A stretch of 40,387 nucleotides of DNA from a virus: positions 1 through 40,387 of the IMG/VR virus record IMGVR_UViG_3300008952_003603. One strand, written 5' to 3'. How positions within the stretch are numbered: position 1 is the stretch's first letter; every line of letters starts with the position of its first letter. The translations under genes were made by a program, and so were the position numbers. Below the pieces are notes generated by a model, which did no database searches, was not told the DNA's origin, and saw only the letters and a program-made list of their open reading frames with translations. Below, one piece after another: positions 39,322-40,387 of this stretch.

Positions 39322-40387
39322 CTATGGTATGGTCGATGTTGCGCCATCGCCCGTATACGTCCATGTGACATTAAAAGAAACGGAGTTAGCTTGATTGTCA
39401 GGATCGAAAGAAAACGAAGTTATTCTACTTAAATTGCCCTTAGCCTGTCCACCATGGGTATTGATAATGTGCTGCGCATAGGCCTTGGCTTTCTCAAGGG
39501 TGTCACCAATTACCTGCCCACTAAGTTGATATTGCCCCTCTGTCGTAGTGCCGAGGTTTTGCCAAACAGGCCCAGTTGCCTTGCCGGGAATCTGAATAGA
39601 AGCAAAGGCATCGACGGGGCGCTGTTCGCTAATGGAATAGTCCGCATCTATTATGCCGGATGCTGCCGCATCATTTAGCTTGTCGTCCCAGGAGGCGCTA
39701 TAGTCAACTGTGCCTGCGTTGTGATTGCGTGTGACGCTTTCTGAAAGATAGCCACTACCCAATATTCTTGTGCGGCCCATCAGGGTGTGAAAGCCAGAGG
39801 CAGAAGCGTAGAGAGTGGGGCGAACGTCCACCAGCCAGCCCGCCATGGCCTTGTTGTTGCGCTCAAAAGGGGTGGCCGCATGTCCCTGGATGTTGCCATT
39901 AACAGATATGGAAGATATGCCCGTGGTATCGGTGCTAATATCGAAGGTGTTTCTATGTAAATAATCAAGGGCGGCGCCGCTGGCCAAAACATAGTTTTCG
40001 GTCACGCTATATGAGCCACCGGTCTCATCGAGGGATTCTGAGAGGAGTCCGCGAATATAAGAGAGATTGGAATAGCTGGAGAAGATTTGAGAGGGGCGAC
40101 CGCCCGGTATCTTGGCCACTGGATTTAATCCGCCCAGTCGCGCCGTCACAAAGGCTTTGGCGTTAGTGAGGGAGTTGTTGATGCCGCTGGGATTTGTATT
40201 GAGTCCGACTGCACTTACGCTGTGAGTTAGGGTCGCCGTATCATCATCACTTTCGCCCCAGTCCCACGTATCGGAATAGTCCTTAACGCCCGAGAGGGCG
40301 GTGGCGCTGGCAACGTTGTTTTGATAAACGAAGGCAAGCGTATAGTTGACCTTGTTAACCCAGACGCTTTCATCAAAGGATACATCA
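39322..40387 (-). CDS. Virion structural protein, 5' end outside window
   Basis: The frame is open from the right window edge to the stop at 39322, so at least 355 residues are present and the start codon lies to the right of the window. An internal GTG at about 40149 is not the start, because coding sequence with the same character continues upstream (NKVNYTLAFVYQNNV, SDTWDWGES). Repeated patterns with SESVTRNHNAGTVDYSASWD and ISSISVNGNIQGH resemble phage tail or fibre proteins built of repeating beta segments. The end lies ten bases from the next gene. Function: structural, exact role unknown. Confidence 0.7.
   Translation of the reverse strand, partial: DVSFDESVWVNKVNYTLAFVYQNNVASATALSGVKDYSDTWDWGESDDDTATLTHSVSAVGLNTNPSGINNSLTNAKAFVTARLGGLNPVAKIPGGRPSQIFSSYSNLSYIRGLLSESLDETGGSYSVTENYVLASGAALDYLHRNTFDISTDTTGISSISVNGNIQGHAATPFERNNKAMAGWLVDVRPTLYASASGFHTLMGRTRILGSGYLSESVTRNHNAGTVDYSASWDDKLNDAAASGIIDADYSISEQRPVDAFASIQIPGKATGPVWQNLGTTTEGQYQLSGQVIGDTLEKAKAYAQHIINTHGGQAKGNLSRITSFSFDPDNQANSVSFNVTWTYTGDGATSTIP

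Overview
The window looks like part of a tailed double-stranded DNA bacteriophage genome (Caudoviricetes), probably a large one. Every gene I can support lies on the minus strand, so transcription runs from high to low coordinates. Genes are packed tightly, with many 4-base stop/start overlaps and strong Shine-Dalgarno sequences. The host is a bacterium but cannot be named. Near-perfect sigma-70 promoters, a lipoprotein signal and heptosyltransferase-like (GT9) enzymes are compatible with a Gram-negative host. No terminase, portal, capsid, integrase, tRNA or CRISPR array is visible here. The genes reaching both window edges are cut by the window.

Reading in the direction of transcription, 40387-25396 is a virion/tail module. 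It holds beta-rich structural proteins, a protein with a carbohydrate-binding-like module and a PKD-like C-terminus, and a 3203-residue composite protein. That giant has a baseplate-hub-like N-terminus, two carbohydrate-binding-like modules, a LamG-like domain and about a dozen FG-GAP/beta-propeller repeats. It ends in a lectin-like domain that is repeated in the next two genes. This module probably carries host recognition.

25374-13445 is the replication, recombination and nucleotide module: a RecA-like recombinase, a small PD-(D/E)XK nuclease, a DnaB-type helicase, a CHC2/TOPRIM primase, a deoxynucleotidase, a dNMP kinase, a Cas4/RecB-like nuclease, a DNA polymerase III alpha subunit split into two genes around a zinc-ribbon gene, SSB and a sigma factor. 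Several promoters matching TTGACA-N17-TATAAT lie here, two of them perfect, and most sit inside coding sequence.

13452-8821 encodes a three-enzyme glycosyltransferase fusion (GT4-GT9-GT2, 1209 residues) and a separate GT9 enzyme. 8819-4132 holds small zinc-ribbon proteins, thymidine kinase, a lipoprotein, a Vsr/DUF559-like nuclease with a helix-turn-helix, a Rad52-type annealing-protein candidate and a possible Whirly/PC4-like ssDNA-binding protein. 4069-1 returns to virion-like proteins: two paralogous small proteins, two beta-rich structural proteins, an intrinsic terminator at 2199-2231, an unknown protein, and a beta-helix plus IPT/TIG protein running off the left edge.

Together these genes would supply nucleotides (TK, dNMP kinase, nucleotidase), run a largely self-sufficient replisome coupled to recombination, redirect transcription through a phage sigma factor, and build an elaborate sugar-binding tail. 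The glycosyltransferases may modify host surface sugars or phage components. The least ordinary items are the split polymerase, the triple glycosyltransferase fusion, the giant propeller adhesin and the intragenic consensus promoters. No stretch over 300 bases lacks a gene; the largest gap is 2153-2282.
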